A DNA stretch of 64,000 bases from Entomortierella parvispora. Taxonomy: Eukaryota > Mortierellomycota > Mortierellomycetes > Mortierellales > Mortierellaceae. This document shows, piece by piece, positions 61,701 through 64,000 of this stretch. Each line of letters begins with the position of its first letter. Position 1 is the first letter of the stretch. Below the pieces are notes generated by a model that was not told the DNA's origin, did not search any database, and worked only from the letters and a program-made list of their open reading frames with translations. The stretch covers positions 1,099,001 to 1,163,000 of the forward strand of contig OY752152.1 of assembly GCA_963573315.1 (NCBI GenBank), written 5' to 3'. Both the position numbers and the translations under genes were made by a program.

Positions 61701-64000
61701 CGATGTATTGAGTGTTCTCAACTCATGCACTTGGAGTGTAGTGGCGTGCCAGTGGACTGCAGTGATGAATCTCAACCTCAAGCACAAGAATCCTCATTCC
61801 CAACTAGCATCAAATACGAGAGCCTCAGGAAAAGCTTTCTGGAATTCTACGCCAAACTTTACAGTACATGGGAGTCACTTCAAAACGCTACTGTGGTGGC
61901 AGGAACATGTTCGCTTTCACCGACAGGAAAATCTGCGCCAGCGCAAACTAAGGACCGATTTTCGTACGAGGAGGCGAGTTGCAATGCAAGCGTTCTGACA
62001 TTACAGCTGGAGTTGTTGAAGAATGGGATTCAAAGAGGCGAGATTCAAGTACCGGAATGGGCGGCGCAAGCAGGGCCTCAAAATGCCCTCGGTAACATTA
62101 ACATTTCAACCTCGACTGATCAAATGGCGACTAGTCAATTTGAACTTTTGAAGATGCAGACATACTTTTCCGATTTGGCTGAGCTTCTCTTGCTTCCAGG
62201 ACAGTCAACTTCAACGCCAACATTGTTTTTCAGCGATTTTTTCGAGGACCAGAGGCCTGATCAGTTCCTGTTATTCTCAGAGCAGTATTGGAGCCATCTT
62301 GCGGCACTGGTCAAGACCATGATCTCTGAAGCTGAAGACTCCCAACCAACATTTTCTCATCATTTCTTCTTTCGGTCAGGCGAGGGCGGCTTGAATGAGG
62401 AAGATGCGTTTTCAGTTGGACTGGATTCTGCTCAGGAGAAACTGTTGGCTGGACATTCTGTTCATTCCTCAAATATGTCACTGGCGACCATATTCCGTTT
62501 TTGCATGCAGCATCTCGACTTTCAAAGTTCTTGGACAATGGAGCAAATGCTGCAAGAATGGGTCAAGCTTGGACTGCTGGAACGTCTGGATGGAGAGCTG
62601 TGTTTGTTTGAGGATGCCATCGTGACGCTGCCACAGGTTGGTACTCCGAATGTACCCGCAGTACAAATGTCCTTCTTTGAAGATGACGGTGATGCGTTGA
62701 AGGGTGACAAGAAGCGGATGGCGATCAGGAATGTTCACTGCCTCTTTCCCATTATCACTGCGATTGATCCTACCTCGGTGGTTGAAAATTTGATTCACTC
62801 GGTCTGGCGCTGCCTCTCCAGTATGGATTTGTCTGTCAATGAATGCGGATTCTTGATTCTTTCTCGTCATTGTTGGCCAGACCCCTTCATGTCGGATTAC
62901 ACGGCTGAGAGACTGCTGGGCTGCGTATTCCATTGGCTGTTGTTAGAAGATGACCAGCTGTTGGTGATCCACAAGAACTATATATCACGAGGAAAGAAGA
63001 TCCCAGGCGTACGACATGGTCTAGAAGAGCAAATCGCGAGAAAGAAGATCGTTCTCAGCGGACTCAACATATCAGGCGCTGGCACAGAGAATGGAATCAG
63101 TGGAGGTTCAGTAGCCACAGGTTCTACAGCCGCGGCCCAGAAGAGCGCCAGGAACAACTCCACGACTTCGAGTACGTTTGGAGAGGTTGGCGCCTACATG
63201 ACGGGAAGGAGATTGTTGGCCAAAAAATTTGCTTTACCTTGGCTGAAAAAGATTATGAATTTGGATCCTGAACGGTACCTGGAGATGACTTACCGACAGA
63301 TTCGCATCTTGGAGAGAGAGATGGCATCCGAGAATGATGGTATCTACCACAACGAGGCGGAGCAACTGGTAAGCCAACTAACAATCAAAACGACTATAAG
63401 TCTTGTTTCTAATATCTACAGTATCACCTACATCAATCGTAATTCTCTAGCAATTTCGACATGATCAAGCCGAGAGATATCTAGAGTATATCACAAAGTT
63501 GCGGCAGGGTGGCTTTCTTTTTACACAATTTCCCAGTGTCCTGTGTCAATGGCTGGACGAGATGGAGGGAATGTTGGAAGGACTGGACATGTCCAGCAGT
63601 GCGTTCAAATCCTTGCACCGACTATTCCTAAAAGCAAGTAGTGACTCTGGAAGTAGAAGCACCAGCGGACTTGGAGTCGGTCATACGAATGATCTCGGCA
63701 GCGTTCACTCCACCCCGGCGTCTGTCTCCGGAAGCGACAACGAGTGGCAACATCGTCTCAAGAGCAAACTACCCAATCATCACCAGAAGGGACATTCGTC
63801 ACCTATGAACTCTGAGCATGTGCCTGACCCATTGTCGGAGGATGCAGCTCCAGTTTTTGAGACGCTGGCTCAGCAACATGTGGACCAAAACGAGAACCCG
63901 GTGGGGACTATTCGGATGCTGCTGAAGGGTCCTCAAGGCCAAGGTCTCCAGAGAGCCTTGCAATGGCTTAGAATTATGGTTGGGAGTGGCGTCCATATTC
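58743..64000 (+). CDS. Very large C1 (phorbol-ester/DAG-type) zinc-finger protein, 3' end outside window
   Basis: Exons 58743-59860, 59948-63368 and 63451 to the window edge, in phase, give about 1696 residues so far. Residues 1-370 are S/P/Q/N-rich and disordered, with a conserved-looking end (WQVGLERMLKKIQRRKR, then SNLMWYAAHSTESYLSGATMES). Exon 2 has a helical segment (about 450-520 and 630-720, for example LHTLVLDILYYLSKALAQDHK). Two cysteine clusters follow at about 847-965: CERC...CYHC...HLDC, and a textbook C1 pattern H-x12-C-x2-C with LWG, then C-x2-C-x4-H-x2-C-x7-C. More helical, HEAT-like sequence follows to the edge. C1 domains bind diacylglycerol/membranes or act as structural zinc folds. 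I cannot name the orthologue. Confidence 0.7.

Overview
The window is nuclear DNA of a filamentous fungus. It has about 17 supported protein-coding genes, most split by 45-400 bp introns with GTAAG/GTATG-type donors and TAG/CAG acceptors. Exon joins below were derived by hand from splice motifs, reading phase and family resemblance. The mix (TBCD, GRR1-like F-box/LRR, MscS channel with EF-hand, PIN-like carrier, GMC oxidoreductase fused to an alpha/beta hydrolase), roughly 50% GC coding DNA and abundant simple repeats suggest an early-diverging lineage, most likely Mortierellomycotina. That placement is an inference; no species can be named.

Layout, left to right. 1-970 (-) is the 5' part of an RNase P/MRP Rpp1 (p30) gene. 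It is divergent from tubulin-folding cofactor D (1684-6381, +). A repeat-rich gap is followed by a GRR1-like F-box/LRR gene (8048-11433, +). This converges with a second large F-box gene (13323-17236, -) across a G-rich hexamer satellite flanked by an inverted duplication. 17.2-20.7 kb is accessory-like: a probable frame-broken gene remnant and a tRNA-Thr(AGT). Next, all on the minus strand, come a six-exon FAD monooxygenase (20697-23002), an AAAP-type amino acid permease (24647-26.6k), a zinc-independent MDR double-bond reductase (28225-29541) and a PIN-like carrier (30423-32364).

The PIN-like gene is divergent from a kelch-repeat single-pass membrane protein (33111-34646, +), separated by a 250 bp CTTTCT polypyrimidine tract. 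A secreted cysteine-rich protein (35547-36254, -) is followed by 3.6 kb of mostly gene-poor DNA. An FSP1/AIFM2-like NAD(P)H oxidoreductase (39859-41333, +) converges with a 1306-residue GMC oxidoreductase-alpha/beta hydrolase fusion (41539-45909, -). Then come an MscS-family channel with EF-hand (46629-49.6k, -), ERB1/BOP1 (50379-52989, -) and ribosomal protein uL4/RPL4 (53475-54974, -), the last two both in large-subunit ribosome synthesis. After a 1.9 kb gap are a polytopic membrane protein (56878-58317, +) and a very large C1 zinc-finger protein that runs off the right edge (58743-64000, +).

Most genes are independent housekeeping or membrane/redox functions; no operon-like or metabolite cluster is evident. 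The most unusual items are the GMC-hydrolase fusion with a cysteine at the nucleophile elbow, the stopless 105-nt BOP1 intron, the ATG-only first exon of RPL4, a GC-AG intron in the PIN-like gene, uORFs before the C1 protein, and the satellite and triplex-prone repeats between genes.
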